Of a DNA stretch of 64,000 bases, positions 44,416-56,900 are shown piece after piece. The DNA is taken from positions 33,220-97,219 of the forward strand of contig JAFJTR010000103.1 in NCBI GenBank assembly GCA_022559985.1. The letters run 5' to 3'. Source of the stretch: Parastagonospora avenae f. sp. tritici 18332-5. Taxonomy: Eukaryota > Ascomycota > Dothideomycetes > Pleosporales > Phaeosphaeriaceae. The translations under genes and the position numbers were made by a program. Each line of letters begins with the position of its first letter. Position 1 is the stretch's first letter. Below the pieces are notes generated by a model that was given only the letters and a program-made list of their open reading frames with translations, searched no databases and was not told where the DNA came from.

Positions 44416-45866
44416 GGTTGGGAACGCGTCGCGTTTGCTGGTATTTACTTTGTTGGGTGATTGAAGTGAATGACCGCAAATGGAGATCGAAGGCTACTTT
44501 GAACGTCAGTCAAGTCAACCCTAGAGACGCAATGCATTCTCACCATATTTCATGAATTGTTGTGTTCGCAACGCATCTGTCCAATTACCTAGCACGTGTG
44601 CGGAGGAGTGGTACTCTGCTCACTGTCGTCGAGGCCTGTGTGAGTAAGATCTGCGGCCGTTGGGGAAATCTTGCCGAGTTCGAGTTATCTACACTCGGTC
44701 TTTCTTGCTGGTACAACGGGCCGAAAGGTGTATCCTCGCCACCAGGGGTCGCAAAACAGCCTTGGGACATTGAACTTGTTCCTCCACGGTATTAGCTACA
44801 AAAATACGTTTGATCCTGCCCCGCTTGAGGACGTTAGTGGGCAAAGCCAGTGGTTTCGGAGACGAGATCCACGGTGTCTTGGAGTTTCCTGATCTGTGGT
44901 GGAGAGCATGTCGACGCGTGGATTATGTGTTCCCGTGCTTGTGGTAGACCATGATTACCTGGGTAGGCCGTCAACTCAATGCCGAACATGGAATTGTGGC
45001 CCCTGGAAATGGCATCTGCAGGTCCAGAGCACGCAATGCACTCACGTCCTGCAAGCTGACGTTTTCGTTTTAGGGAACGCACATAATCACTAAACGTCCG
45101 GAACAGCTGTGAGCGGATCGCGATTGGAAGTAGATGCGGCAGGCGTTCAGCCTTCTCCCAGCCAGAGTATCCTGGTTCAGCTTAAATATAGGGAGTGTTA
45201 GCTTACTCTTATCGATCCAAGGTCGATTCTTGACCGTCACTTGGCTGTGAGCTTGGCCGGCTTGTGTTCGAGCTTGGTCTCACTACCGCACTTTGAGCTC
45301 GTTGAACATTCTCAGCAACAATGTTCATGAGTGCACTAATCTAGCCAATTGGCGCTTTTCAATACGCACGTGGCCAATGACATTACTGCCAATTTTTGAT
45401 AGAAGGGCAATCCCTGTCTCGGCATTTCTAGTCATGGTCTAAAAGTGGATATCGCCGGCTGCCTTCGCTGCATTTGAGAGCTCTAGCGGCGGGAGTACTT
45501 CTCGGACGTATGTACCTACCCAAGTGCACCTCAGCGCTCAGGTCCGGTCATTTCAGACGTTCACGCTCGACATTTGACTGCTTCTCTTGCGCTATAACAC
45601 GGCAATGAACAATGTTACAAGCATCACTTTAAGGAAAGCTGGGAGCATTTCTTGGCACAATAGTGTGTACGTTTGTGTCTGAACCTACAAATCTGTTGTA
45701 CACCTATGTAAATAGTTGAGTCTCTGTGAAGATGGGAGTGTCGGCAATTCAAATAGCATGGGGAATGTACCACAATTGTACAGAATGTGGATCGCTTGAT
45801 CGCGTACAGCAGAGAAGGCTTCCGTCTTTTCCCCTTTTCCAAATTCTTTGCCGCGACTTTGACATT
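44416..45866. other. Intergenic stretch
   Basis: 1.45 kb with no gene I can support. It separates the sulfotransferase-like gene promoter from the 3' end of the CYP52-like P450. Confidence 0.5.
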
Positions 45867-47489
45867 CTAGTCAACCGCCAGCCGCAATCGACACATGACG
45901 GCTGATTCTCTAGATACCGGACTTCCGGGACTGCACACAATGGTGAAGTTATGCCAGTCGCGTTCCACGTCAATATCGAGACCCTCAATCTCATCATATC
46001 TCTGGAGCACTCGCACCAACACATACCCAGCCTCTGTGAGAGCGAACTGTTGCCCTATACATATACGCGGGCCGCCATTGAAGGGGACATACTGCCAACT
46101 TGTCCCGGGCCTTTTCTTCTCCCAGCGCTCAGGAACAAATTCATCTGCATCTTCGCCCCACAAGTCCTTCCGTCGGTGAAGCACATGAGCACTGTAATTG
46201 ACTTCCGTTCCCTTTGGAATGAATATAGGCATAGTTCCGTCAGGCCCACCGCCAGTGGGAAGCGTCGTGTCCCGTCTTGAGCAGCGCGAATTGAAGGGAA
46301 CGACAGAATGCAATCGTAAAGTCTCGTTCATAACGTGCTGTAAGTATGCGCAGCCCTTCAGCTTCTCAAACGTGATTGTACCTCCAGTGGTGTTTGAATA
46401 GGAGCCGAGCGTTTCTAGAACGATTCCTCGTAGCTTCTTGTATACTCGTGGATGTCGTACGAGGCAGTAAAATACCCAAGATATGAGCGATGCCGTGGTG
46501 TCCCTGCCTGCAGCCAGAAGTCCTAAGACCTGCTCGCGCACTTCAGCGCGATCAGCACAGCGCACGCGAAGAGACTCAAGGAGGTCGTACCGAAGTTGAG
46601 AGGAGCCTTGGTTCCTTGCTTGGTCTGCAGAGTCGATGGCGCTATCGACAAAGCCGTGAAGTGTCGTGATGCACCTTTTCAAATCCTTGTTCCCGTATAG
46701 CCAGTACAAGCCTCGCAATCGCATTCTGGTCCCTAAGATAGCGAGCATACGTTCGAAAGCATGATGGAAGCTGTCTTCTTCGTATTGGTCCTTCTCATCC
46801 GAATGCTGTTTGACGAGGAGTGCCGCGAGTGAATGTGTGCTCTGACCGAGAAATAGCTCAGTGGCCGAGTCCATGGTCAAACAAGGCAACAGTGTAGCCA
46901 AACTCACAGGTGGCGACCACATTCGTCCTTCATCATCGATACTTGGTTCCTGGAATTTTCCATCGACTCTTGTTTCGATCACCCGCAGCATCATTTGCAA
47001 GTGTTCCTCGAGCAAGTCCAGTCTAGAAACATTTTCTCTGCTGAAGATTGGCCGCAACATCTCCCGAGCGCCATGCCATGCCTTACCATCCACGGCAAAG
47101 ATGCTGCGTCCAAGGGCGGTCTTCAAGTTGGTCCTCCTTGCAGATCCCATGATGAAATCATCAAATTGTGTTGCGAGCAGCGCCTGTACGTTCCACGGGT
47201 CCGCCGTGATCAGATTAGAGGTACCCAACACCGAAATGCCCCAGGTGTATCGGCCCATGGCCTCAAAACGCGCAGCCACAAAATCAGGCGTTCGTTGTTC
47301 TCTATCAGCCTGTAGCCCAAGTTTTACCAAGTCTATTCCAAGAGGCCATCGTGTCGGCTCGATGGGAACAGGGCCACAGCCGAGGTGGCGTTCTTTGAGA
47401 CGCAATCGCAAAGGCTTGATAAGAAAAGTGTTGATGGTTCGGAGGAGTATAAAGAATCCTGCCACTAGGGCAAGGAGTTTAGCGTGCAT
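45867..47489 (-). CDS. CYP52-like cytochrome P450
   Basis: Single exon, 540 residues, with an N-terminal membrane anchor (LLALVAGFFILLRTINTFLI). P450 signatures are complete: I-helix LLAAGRDTTASL, K-helix ETLRLHSVVP, PERW, and the heme loop PFNGGPRICIGQQFALTEAG with the thiolate cysteine. The sequence PFNGGPRICIGQQFA and the length fit the CYP52/CYP63-type clan, whose members hydroxylate the terminal carbon of alkanes and fatty acyl chains. In this context the probable substrate is the alkyl chain of the polyketide made by the neighbouring synthase. A free-standing fatty-acid hydroxylase is the alternative. Confidence 0.9.
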   Translation of the reverse strand: MHAKLLALVAGFFILLRTINTFLIKPLRLRLKERHLGCGPVPIEPTRWPLGIDLVKLGLQADREQRTPDFVAARFEAMGRYTWGISVLGTSNLITADPWNVQALLATQFDDFIMGSARRTNLKTALGRSIFAVDGKAWHGAREMLRPIFSRENVSRLDLLEEHLQMMLRVIETRVDGKFQEPSIDDEGRMWSPPVSLATLLPCLTMDSATELFLGQSTHSLAALLVKQHSDEKDQYEEDSFHHAFERMLAILGTRMRLRGLYWLYGNKDLKRCITTLHGFVDSAIDSADQARNQGSSQLRYDLLESLRVRCADRAEVREQVLGLLAAGRDTTASLISWVFYCLVRHPRVYKKLRGIVLETLGSYSNTTGGTITFEKLKGCAYLQHVMNETLRLHSVVPFNSRCSRRDTTLPTGGGPDGTMPIFIPKGTEVNYSAHVLHRRKDLWGEDADEFVPERWEKKRPGTSWQYVPFNGGPRICIGQQFALTEAGYVLVRVLQRYDEIEGLDIDVERDWHNFTIVCSPGSPVSRESAVMCRLRLAVD

Positions 47490-48051
47490 CTTCGATGTGG
47501 TGTTGTTCGGGCGTCTGGCACAGGTAGAGTGACGCGCAACCGTCGACTTATATAGTAACTCCCTTGTTCTCTTGGCTGATCAGGCACTTACCCCGATAGC
47601 GGATTAGGGTGATTTGTTCCTCAACAGAGCTATTTTGGTCCGATTTTAGTGGCAGGCCTTGCAAGGTACAAGATAGATGCTCAAGCCGATCAAAGATACA
47701 TAAAAATTACACATGTATTAGAGGCGAACTGAAAAGTACCACTGCGGCCAAAAATCATCATCAATTCCTCTTAGCAATGTGTAATATACAAAGAGATGCC
47801 CGCCACTACGCGTCAGCAAAATTACGGTCTTTCGTCTTTGAAAAGAGGTGAAGAGGGCAGCTTGAATATATGTAAAGACTTTTACAATATTAGTTAATAT
47901 GTCTTGTAGCAGCGTATGTATCAAAGCTTTTTGATGAATTTTCAATTATGCTTCTAAAGAGTGGTAGATTATGTCGTGTTCATGCAGAGCGGACATAAAT
48001 AGGCCGCTGCTTCTTGCCGTCACGTGGTCGATTGATGACCCAGTTCTACCA
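47490..48051. other. Promoter of the CYP52-like gene and 3' flank of the next P450
   Basis: No gene seen. A TATA-like TTATATAGTAAC lies near 47550 on the plus strand, close to the P450 start at 47489. Confidence 0.5.
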
Positions 48052-49897
48052 CTAACTCACCTTCAAGGGTACAGGAGTAAGGTCTACTAATAATGGAAGT
48101 TTCTCCCAAACAAGATAGGTGCCCTGCCTGTTCCACCAGTCGTCCTTGGGTTCGTGGAGCCTCCAGTCAAAGTATCGCACTAGTTTCTGCAAGCAGGCGT
48201 CAGTTGAAATTCTACGCAAAAGCTATGTTATCAGCGGAAACAGGAAGCAAACATACCGCCATGGTAAGAGACATCTCAGCGTAGGCCATACTGTCGCATC
48301 GAAGTTAGCACATGTTTGCACACCGTTCTCAATGTAACTTGTGCGACTTACGATCGTCCAAGGCAGGCTCTCTGGCCGTACGAAAATGGTTGAACAGAGG
48401 CGCGATCATCATCCTGAAACTCTGAATCAGGTTCATACAGCCAGCGCTCAGGATGGAACTCGCGCGCGCGCTTGAAATTGCGTTCTGAGTGCCCCGCTGA
48501 CAGCTGGTTTACACCAACAGCAAAACCACCGGGGACCCAGCGACCCTCAATCATCTCACCCTTTCCAGGAACGAATCGGGGCAGTGATCCTGGGGTTGGC
48601 GGATACAGGCGCATGCCCTCGTTGATGCAAGCTCGCAAGTATTTGCAGCTCGTCACAGCTGAAACCGTCATGTCTGCAGGATTTTCGAATAAGCCGCGAA
48701 CTTCCTGCTGCAGCTTCTGAAGTTTGTCCGGGTTACGCAAGAGTAGATATGTCAATCCAGACATGCCGCCTGCTGAGGTGCCACTTCCGGCAACGATGAA
48801 GTTGGAGGACAGCATCACGAGCTCGAGATGGTTGAGTTTCTCTTCGTTTTCGAGAATGTAAGACCTTTGGAAGTCTGGTGTCAGCTAGCTGTTGAAAATC
48901 GCGCGTATCACTGTGGAGGACATGTTCAGGCTTACATGAAGTCTTTGCCTGGGTTCTTGGCTTCAATCCGTGCCTTCAACTTGGCCTCAGTCATAGCAAT
49001 GTGCTTCTTCCTCGACTCTGTAACATACTTTGGCGTCAGCCAGATCAGCAGATCCATCGCTCCGTATTGAACGGCAAGCTGGAACCAGACTATAGCTTTG
49101 GCGCGGGCCAAGATCGCCGCTATCCAAGGCTGGGTTGGGTTATCGACACAGCCCGAGGATTCGCCAAATGCAAGATCGGAGACAATGTCGAATGCAACAA
49201 GATTAAACCAAGTGGTCATATCGAGAGGTCCGTCCTTGCACTGTTGCTTCAGCTTTTGGATGAGATTGTCCGAGTGATCTTGGAAGTAGCTCTCCTGCTC
49301 GCGTCTACGTGGCCAAAAATGTCAGTACGGATGCAAGTTCTCAACAAGGTTGGTATGGTGGTAACACTTACAGTGCTTTCTGGCTGAAAGCTGGATCGAT
49401 AGCCTTTCTCAGCCTCAAATGCCTGTCTTGATGTTCCGTCATCAAGCTGCGCTGACCACCAATACTCGCTGGCGCAATGCCTCTGCCGTCGAGTGCCTTG
49501 TCGAATTCGGGGTTTCGCTGTCCATATATCTTTTTCCACGCGCCCGAAGTCGTGTACGAGAGCTCATCGGGGGCGATTCGTACAATCGGACCATACTTGT
49601 CATGAAGCTCGCGTATCTTCCAGCTGATGCGGCCCTTCATGTTGGCATGATTCCATGGGAGGCGTGAGATGGCCCAGAATTTCGGACCTGGGTAGCTTGC
49701 CAACGGGCTCAAATAGAGGTTGTAGATGACTTTGAACAGAACGTGAAGCACAATCTGAAAGGTCCGGTCAGCGGTTTTGTGAGTCTCTTCTGAAAACGGT
49801 GTTCCCTTACAAGCACTGGTATGGTGGTAATGACATTGTGGAACGTGAGAACCCGCCTTAGTTGATGCCAACTGTTTTCGGATAAAACTTCTGCCAT
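48052..49897 (-). CDS. Cytochrome P450, isotrichodermin-hydroxylase-like
   Basis: Six exons (49897-49811, 49754-49372, 49304-48936, 48864-48352, 48290-48257, 48186-48052), 506 residues. The 34 bp fifth exon encodes MAYAEMSLTMA after the heme loop, as in many P450s of this type. Anchor near the N terminus (FKVIYNLYLSPLASYPGP, ending in the proline-rich hinge), substrate region KYGPIVRIAPDELSY, I-helix FIVAGSGTSAGG, K-helix EGMRLYPPTP, PERWL, and heme loop FSYGQRACLGRS. The I-helix lacks the usual acid (GSGTS in place of GxDTT/GxETT) but keeps the threonine. Close families hydroxylate terpenoid or polyketide scaffolds. It is divergent from the FAD oxidase over a 1.1 kb shared promoter. Confidence 0.9.
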
Positions 49898-51022
49898 GAT
49901 ACCTCAGCTCAATGCGCGGATATAATCCTCGGTCTCAAACAAATCTACTCCCGATCGTGAGAATTGTTGTGCCAAAATTTGGAGACAAGAGCCTGCGATG
50001 GTCATCTTCGACGCTCCTCTCGGGTCTCGGTCATAACGTAGATTTGGGGATCGCTTCAATCAATGTTCGGAGCCAATGAGAGTTACATGTCGTAACACGT
50101 TATCGCAAACTGTCACGACGTCAAATGAATGGGTATGTGTATCTAAAGCCTTTTTTCGAACCCAGGGTAGTAGAGGCACAAGCGGCCCATGGCGCAGGGT
50201 TCAATCGGTCCTTACCGATAAGGCGAGATGAAGCTCGGTTGCAGCCGCCGCTAGCACCACACGGCGCTAACAGGTCGGTGAAGCTGCCCGAGGGAAAGTA
50301 GGAACCGGCCCGTTCGTAACACGGCCTTTTTCTGGCAGAATTCCGGCAAGACTAGTTCTGACCATGAGCTATGGTTTGCACCACTCATCAATCTACTTCA
50401 TAGCACGCGAGGTCAGGGCAGTATGTACCTGGTAGGTTTGACACCAACACCTCATTTTCTCTCATCTGCCGAGACACGTCATGTGCAAAGCTAAGCTTTG
50501 CAGATCTCGGATGGTGGACTCACGTCAATTTGCGTCAGGATCCCAGCAAGACCGTAGTTCTGGTTCCCTGCTAGTGTTCGGCGAAGTAGCTGAATTTATA
50601 CGTCATGAGATGTGGAGAGATGTGGAGAGAAAAGCTTTCCAGAGCTTGGCTAGAAATGCCAACACCGGTGTTCGCGTGCTAACTCCCCACGTGTTGGAAG
50701 ACCCTGGCCACGATTTGGTGTCGGGCGAAACAATCCATGCTATGCGAGGGGATGAGCAGTACAACGGGTTGCAATGTTCTTGCCTATTCTTGACAGGTCC
50801 ACTAATCTAGGACACCTTGACACGCCTGGGTCGTGGTTGATTTTGATGGGAGACTGGCAGCGAGAAGGAACTCACTCGAGTTGAAGTGGATCTGTGACTT
50901 GGGCTGGTCAATCCTAGTGCCACACACTGCCATTCAACTTGTTCCCGACAGAGTACGTCCCCGAGGGTGTGTAAGACCACCAGACTTTATTCATTCGGAA
51001 ATCGTCGAAATAACATCAGGCA
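49898..51022. promoter_or_regulatory. Shared divergent promoter of P450 and FAD oxidase
   Basis: 1,125 bp between divergent start codons (49897 on minus, 51023 on plus). It contains the palindromic CGG-N6-CCG site at 50204-50219, annotated separately. No gene within it is supported; the longest frame is 109 codons of arbitrary composition. Confidence 0.6.
50204..50219. promoter_or_regulatory. Palindromic CGG-N6-CCG site (Zn2Cys6-type)
   Basis: ATCGGTCCTTACCGAT: two perfect 6 bp inverted arms (ATCGGT/ACCGAT) around a 4 bp centre. The core TCGG-N6-CCGA is the form bound by Ppr1-type binuclear zinc-cluster proteins. Its place in the middle of the divergent cluster promoter suggests a site for a pathway regulator, which is not in this window. 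Confidence 0.5.
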
Positions 51023-52666
51023 ATGTCTTCACAGCGTGAGGTGCACGAACTTCCATCACGTGCCGAAGTGATTCGTGTTGAGCTTCTCAAAAAGGTATCG
51101 AACAAAGCGCGAATTCTTTTACCGTTCGATGAGGATAAGACAGGTTTCGACAAAGCCAATTTACGCTTCACTCAATATGAACGTCCGACATACCTTGCTG
51201 TCGTCGAGCCTGGCTGTGAACAAGATGTAATCGAAGCTGTCAACTATGCACGGGAGAGGGACATTCCATTTACACCCCGCGGCGGTCATCATGCAGTCAC
51301 GAGTACGATGAGGCACTTCCAGAATGGGATATGTATCAACATGCGCCCTCTCAATCAGATGCTATGGGATGCGGAGCGGCAGCAGGTCACCGTTGGTGGG
51401 GGAATCCTAACAGATGAGTTTGTGCATTTCGCGCACGACCTGGGCATGGAAGTCAGTACGTGTATCTGCATCCTTTCTTACGATACAAATTTTGACGAAA
51501 CCCCAAGATGTGGGATCGTGCCCCACGACAGGTATCATTGGTGTGTCCTTCGGCGCGGGTTTGGGACGGCTTCAGGGCAAATACGGCTTTCTCAACGACA
51601 ACATGGTTTCTTGCAAGCTTGTACTCGCAGACGGAAGTGTGGTTGTCGCATCAAAAGACTCACATGCAGACCTGTTCTGGGCCATCCGTGGAGCCGGCCA
51701 CAACTTCGGCATCGCACTTGAAGCCACATTCCAAGTCTATCCACAAGCCCACGGTGGCATACATCACACTTGGGACTTGGAGTACACGCTAGATCAGTGC
51801 GACACAGTCTTCGATACACTCAACAGTGTTCATGAAACCATGCCCGCCGACCTGGCGATTTTCGTCTTATGGATGCGTCAAAGTAGCGGTCGCAAGGTAG
51901 AGCTTGCCGATACATAACTAAGGGGCCTACATGCTAATGTGTCGCAGCACATCATCCTCGTCAATTTAGTCTGGTCTGGACCAGTAGCCGACGCATCTCC
52001 ATATGTGCAACGCTTCGAGGCTCTTCACCCTGTTTTAAATAGTGGGTGCACCTCAGTACCATGGCCGGAGCTGCCTTTTTGCACCTACAAAGAGATTAAT
52101 AAGCTCTACTGCAAGCCTGAGGTCTGGCTTCGAGGGCCTTTGAAGATCATGGGCGCCGCGTGCGTTGAGAAATTCGATCTCAAGACCACTCGCCAGTTCT
52201 TTGAGAGCGTAAAGGTCATGAGTGAAGAGTGGGAAGACCGCGGCTGGTTCGGCGCCATGTTTGAGTGCCTACCCGACCAGCGCGTACGTGAGATCCCCAA
52301 CAACGCGACGGCATTCCCCTGGCGCGGTGGATCAAATCATTTCTTGTGAGTTGCTTCGCGCTTCTTTAAGTTAAGCAGGTACTGATGGCGAGAATTAGAA
52401 TGATGAACGCGACTCCAAAGCGGATTGAAGATCGCTCGGTTTTCGAGAACCATCTCGATCACTGGAAGCAGCGCTTCGTCGAGACGTCTGGCTATGGACG
52501 CCTGCAGCAGTACGTGAACTATGGCAACACTACATCAACTTTGCAGGATTCGCTTGAGGCGCTGTATGGCTACGAGCCATGGAGGCTGGAGAAATTGAGG
52601 TTCCTCAAACAAAAGTATGACCCCGGCAACATTTTTCGATGGTACCAGCCAATTATACAGCAATGA
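51023..52666 (+). CDS. Berberine-bridge-type FAD oxidoreductase
   Basis: Four exons (51023-51455, 51508-51896, 51948-52345, 52399-52666), 495 residues. The FAD_binding_4 domain (residues about 50-220) has PRGGHHAVTS, whose histidine is in the position that carries covalently bound FAD, and after intron 1 TTGIIGVSFGAGLGRLQGKY and DLFWAIRGAGHNFGIALEAT. The cysteine used by bicovalent members is not seen at the PTTGIIG loop, so FAD is probably held by one bond or none. The C-terminal BBE segment is YGRLQQYVNYGN and YDPGNIFRWYQP. No clear signal peptide, unlike secreted members. Such enzymes oxidise alcohols or close rings in polyketide and alkaloid pathways; fungal HR-PKS clusters often carry one. 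Confidence 0.9.
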
Positions 52667-53906
52667 GATGAACCCATGCCAAAGTGCCTAATCATACTGC
52701 GGCACTCTTGTTCAGACACGGAGTAGATAACAGTAAATGTTAACGAAGTATTTTTGTGCTCGATTTTCATGATCGCGACCTATATGGATAGGTTACATAA
52801 AACGAGTGAATTGCGCACTTTTGGCACGCAGAGGAAGAACATACTTGCAGGTTCCATGGACAACGAGATCCACATCCTCCGTGAGCATGATTTAGTGTCC
52901 AAGCGTTCGTCTGGTGCATCACAGGTGAACGTCGCTAGTTTGCTACGCGCTTGCGCTCGGTTCCCGGTCGGAGGCCCATGAGTCGCGACGTGGAGCATGA
53001 TCCGACGCTACCTGTATCAACCGAGACGAGGCGACGTGGCCCATAATTTTTCGAAGATACAACGCATTTGGTGGAAGTATTGCGGGGTGTACGCTAAACA
53101 CGATCTTCTCGCTTCTCGTCGTCTCCACCTCCGAGTCAATACCCGGCAGTACCCTGGAACCTTCATTTCCGTCGCACAGGAGATACTCAGAATGGCGACT
53201 AGCAAAGGAGCTACGAATTCAATGACTGAACACGATGGCATGATTAATCATCCTATTGGTGTCGCTCTTTTCTCCTGACAGAAAAACTTGGAGACATCCA
53301 CCTAGGTGTCGGTATAGCCTTCCAAGGTTCCTGGCTTAACCCACTTGTTCCCATATTTGATGAGCGGAGGACACGGTCCTGTTCTGATACGAAGCTGCTG
53401 TTTACGACGACAAGGAGGTCTGGCTAAAGCTCGGCGACTTTAGCAATGATACGGTGCATAGTGTAAGTATGGATCGCGAGCATGTATCCTCCAGGCTTGG
53501 CAGCAGCCAACTCTAGCTCTTGCCTAGGTAGTTGGGCGGTGGTGTCAGAAGATCCCCAAATAAGTGGTTCCAGCGGCGAGGCCGGGCCAAATGGCTGAAG
53601 AAAATTCATTGTGCGTGTTCAAATCATGAGCTAGCATTGGCCGCTCTGTTTAGATTTTACACCGACTAGAGGCCGTTTCTATGCTCCATTGAGCTATGTT
53701 GATGATCAAGTGCTTGTTGATATTTATCGTGGAGCGATACTTGCGTGGCATGCAGAAACTATCGGGGGATAACCATCGGAGCAGTCAGAAACCATCTGCG
53801 ACTGCTGTTGCTTGCACAAGGTCTCAAAAGCCTTTTTTGCCATGTACATTACTGAAACGCTATCTCATACCAGACAACGCTTTTGTACATTTCACATCTT
53901 CCAATC
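52667..53906. other. Upstream region of the polyketide synthase
   Basis: 1.24 kb without a supportable gene; the last 300 bp would be the synthase promoter. Frames at 52997-53278 and on the minus strand at 53609-53424 have no family features. Confidence 0.5.
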
Positions 53907-56900
53907 ATGACCTTCACTGTCAAACTACCCACAAGCAAGCCGATCGCCATCATTGGCATCGCATTCAGAGGACCTGGAGATGCCAGAGATCCTGAGGCCT
54001 TCTACCGCATGCTTGTCGAGGGCCGCAGTGCACGATCAGAGATTCCCAAAGATCGTTACAACGTTGACGCTTTCTATCACCCTGACCCAGAGCGATTGGG
54101 TAGCATTCAACAAAGGTAAAGCCAAACCAACTTCACTACTGTTCCAAAGCTTGACAGGTCTAATCCACGGTTGCGACAGACATGCACACTTCCTGCAACA
54201 GGACTTCAAGGTGTTTGATGCTCCATTCTTTAGTATTACGCCGAAGGAGGCTAAAGCAATGGATCCAACACATCGGATGCTGCTAGAAGCAACGTACGAA
54301 GGTTTCGAAAACGGTACGTCCTTTCCACTTCCGCGAAGATGGTGTAGCCTCTTTCTAACTGTCGTCGATAGCCGGGTTGAGCTTGAAGAAGGTATCGGGA
54401 TCCCAAACTTCATGCTATATCGGCACCTTCACAGCAGACTTTCCCAATCTGCAAGCTCGCGACAATGAAGGACCTTCAATATACCGTAAGTGACACGTAC
54501 AACTGTCGCCTTCAGCCGAGCGGGCGAACATCATCCATACTGAGCTGACATCTACCAATAGATGCGACTGGCATGTCATCTTCACTGGCATCGAATCGAC
54601 TGTCCTGGTATTATAACCTCAAAGGTCCCTCCCTAACAGTAGACACGGCATGGTCAGTTGGTATAGTGCATTGAGTTTAATATGTTACCCACTAACTTTC
54701 GGTAGCTCGTCAAGTCTAACTGCATTTCATTTGGCCTGCCAAAGCATTCACACTGGAGAAGCTGAGATGGTACGTTCAAATCAATAGAATAACGAATTTC
54801 GCTGAAATTGCTCAACAGAGTGTAGTCGGAGGAGCCAATCTCATGTTCGGGCCGGATATGTCAGTTCTTCTGGGAGCTGCGAAGATTCTTTCGCCGGAAG
54901 GCAAGAGCAAAATGTGGGACGCCAATGCTGATGGCTTTGCTCGCGGAGAAGGTTTCGGTGTCACCATTCTGAAGGTCAGTCTTTTGCGAATCGAAAAGTC
55001 TGGGGTGAAGATTTCGTTTGACTGACGACACCATAAAGCCTCTAGATGCAGCAATACGCGATGGCGACACCATTCGAGCCGTTGTATTGGCTACTGCAAC
55101 TAACGAAGACGGTCATACTCCTGGTATCTCGCTGCCAGATAGTGCAGCGCAACAGGACTTGATTCGAAGGGCGTACGAGATAGCTGGCGTGGATCCTGCA
55201 GAGACGGGCTACGTTGAGGCGCACGGCACAGGAACACAGGCTGGTGAGTGAATTGCACTTACAGCGCAGACAATGGCAGCTACTGACCAAATATGCAAAG
55301 GCGATCCTTTGGAAGCCCGTGCCGTCCTCAACACAGTGGGCGCGGTTCCGGGTCGGAATTCTAACCTGTACGTTGGGTCTGTCAAAACGAATATCGGTCA
55401 CCTTGAGGGTGCAGCCGGTGTAGCCGGAGTAATTAAGGCTGCATTAGCAGTTGAGCGAGGTTTGATCCCTCAGAATCTATGGTGAGTAACCCGATCTGAA
55501 CACTATCTCGACAGATGCGCATTGACAGTATTCAGGTTTGAGAAGCTAAATCCCGAGATTGATCTTCCGAGCAACGTCAAGATACCACTCAAACTGACAC
55601 CGTGGCCGCACAGCGGACCTCGCCGCGCAAGTATCAATTCTTTCGGGTTTGGCGGCGCCGTAAGTCAACAATATGTGCGAACTGCATGTGAGACATACAC
55701 TGACTTTGTAAACGGACATCTAGAACGCACATGTCATTCTTGAAGACGCAGCATCTTTTCTATCACGCCAAGGCCTGGAAGGAAATCATGCCACAACGCT
55801 GTATCACGATGATAGAGAAAGTGTGCATGATGCCTACCTCAGTGAAGGTTCAAGCAGCCTTCCCAGCACGCCTCCGGAAGAGACCACCAGCGGCGAGCAC
55901 AGTGAGGCGACAAGCGATGCATCGAGCGAAATCCTGGCTGACATTAATCCCACGTCAAAATTGTTTGTTCTTTCTTCCAACGACCAGGATGGCGTGAAAC
56001 GCAACGTTGAGCGGCTACAAGGCTATCTCGCTTCCAAGACCTTCACGGCGCCCTCATTTCTCAGCGACCTAGCATTCACGCTGAACGCGAAAAGGACAAA
56101 ACTGCCATGGAAATCCTATGCTGTTTCCAGCAGTGTTAGCAATCTCCAAGAACAACTTTCAAGTCTTGCTCCGGCAGTCCGATCCTCCAGCTCAAATGTA
56201 CCGCAAGTTGCATTTGCTTTCACCGGTCAGGGTGCGCAATGGCACGCGATGGGCAAGGGTCTTTCCATTTACACCGCGTTTTCAAAAAGCATGCAGCGCT
56301 CTGAGATTCTGCTGAAATCGTTCGGCTGCCCATGGAGCCTTGCCGAGGAGCTGAGTCGCACCGAGGCTGAATGCAAGCTTCGTGAGACCGATTACAGCCA
56401 GCCAGCATGCACGGCCATTCAAATGGCTCTCGTCGATCTCTTGAATGAGTTTGGGATACGTCCCATTGCTGTCCTTGGCCATTCCAGTGGGGAGATCGCC
56501 GCTGCTTATACCGCTGGTTTCATCGACCAGGAGGCTGCAATCAAGATTGCTTGGCTAAGAGGACAGGTCAGCAAGACGGTGTCTAAGAATGGGGGAATGT
56601 TGGCAGTATCTGCCAGTGCAGAAAGCATACAACATCACCTGGAGTCCTTAAAGAGTGGCAGGGCCGTTGTTGGATGCTTGAACTCGACCAAGGCCTGCAC
56701 GGTCACTGGCGATGCTATCGCCATCGAAGAAATGCAGACAGTGTTGAAGGAAGCGCAGGTGGCATGCACTCGACTGCCCATAGATGTTGCTTACCATTCC
56801 TTCCACATGGAATCTGCACGGGAACGATACGAGAGCGCCTTGGAGGGGATTTCGCACAGGACCACATCAACAATTCCCATGTTCTCCTCAGTGACAGGCA

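Noticed and set aside
50481..50810. 109-codon frame in the divergent cluster promoter
   Set aside because: No domain and no conserved composition; a small cluster gene here cannot be supported.
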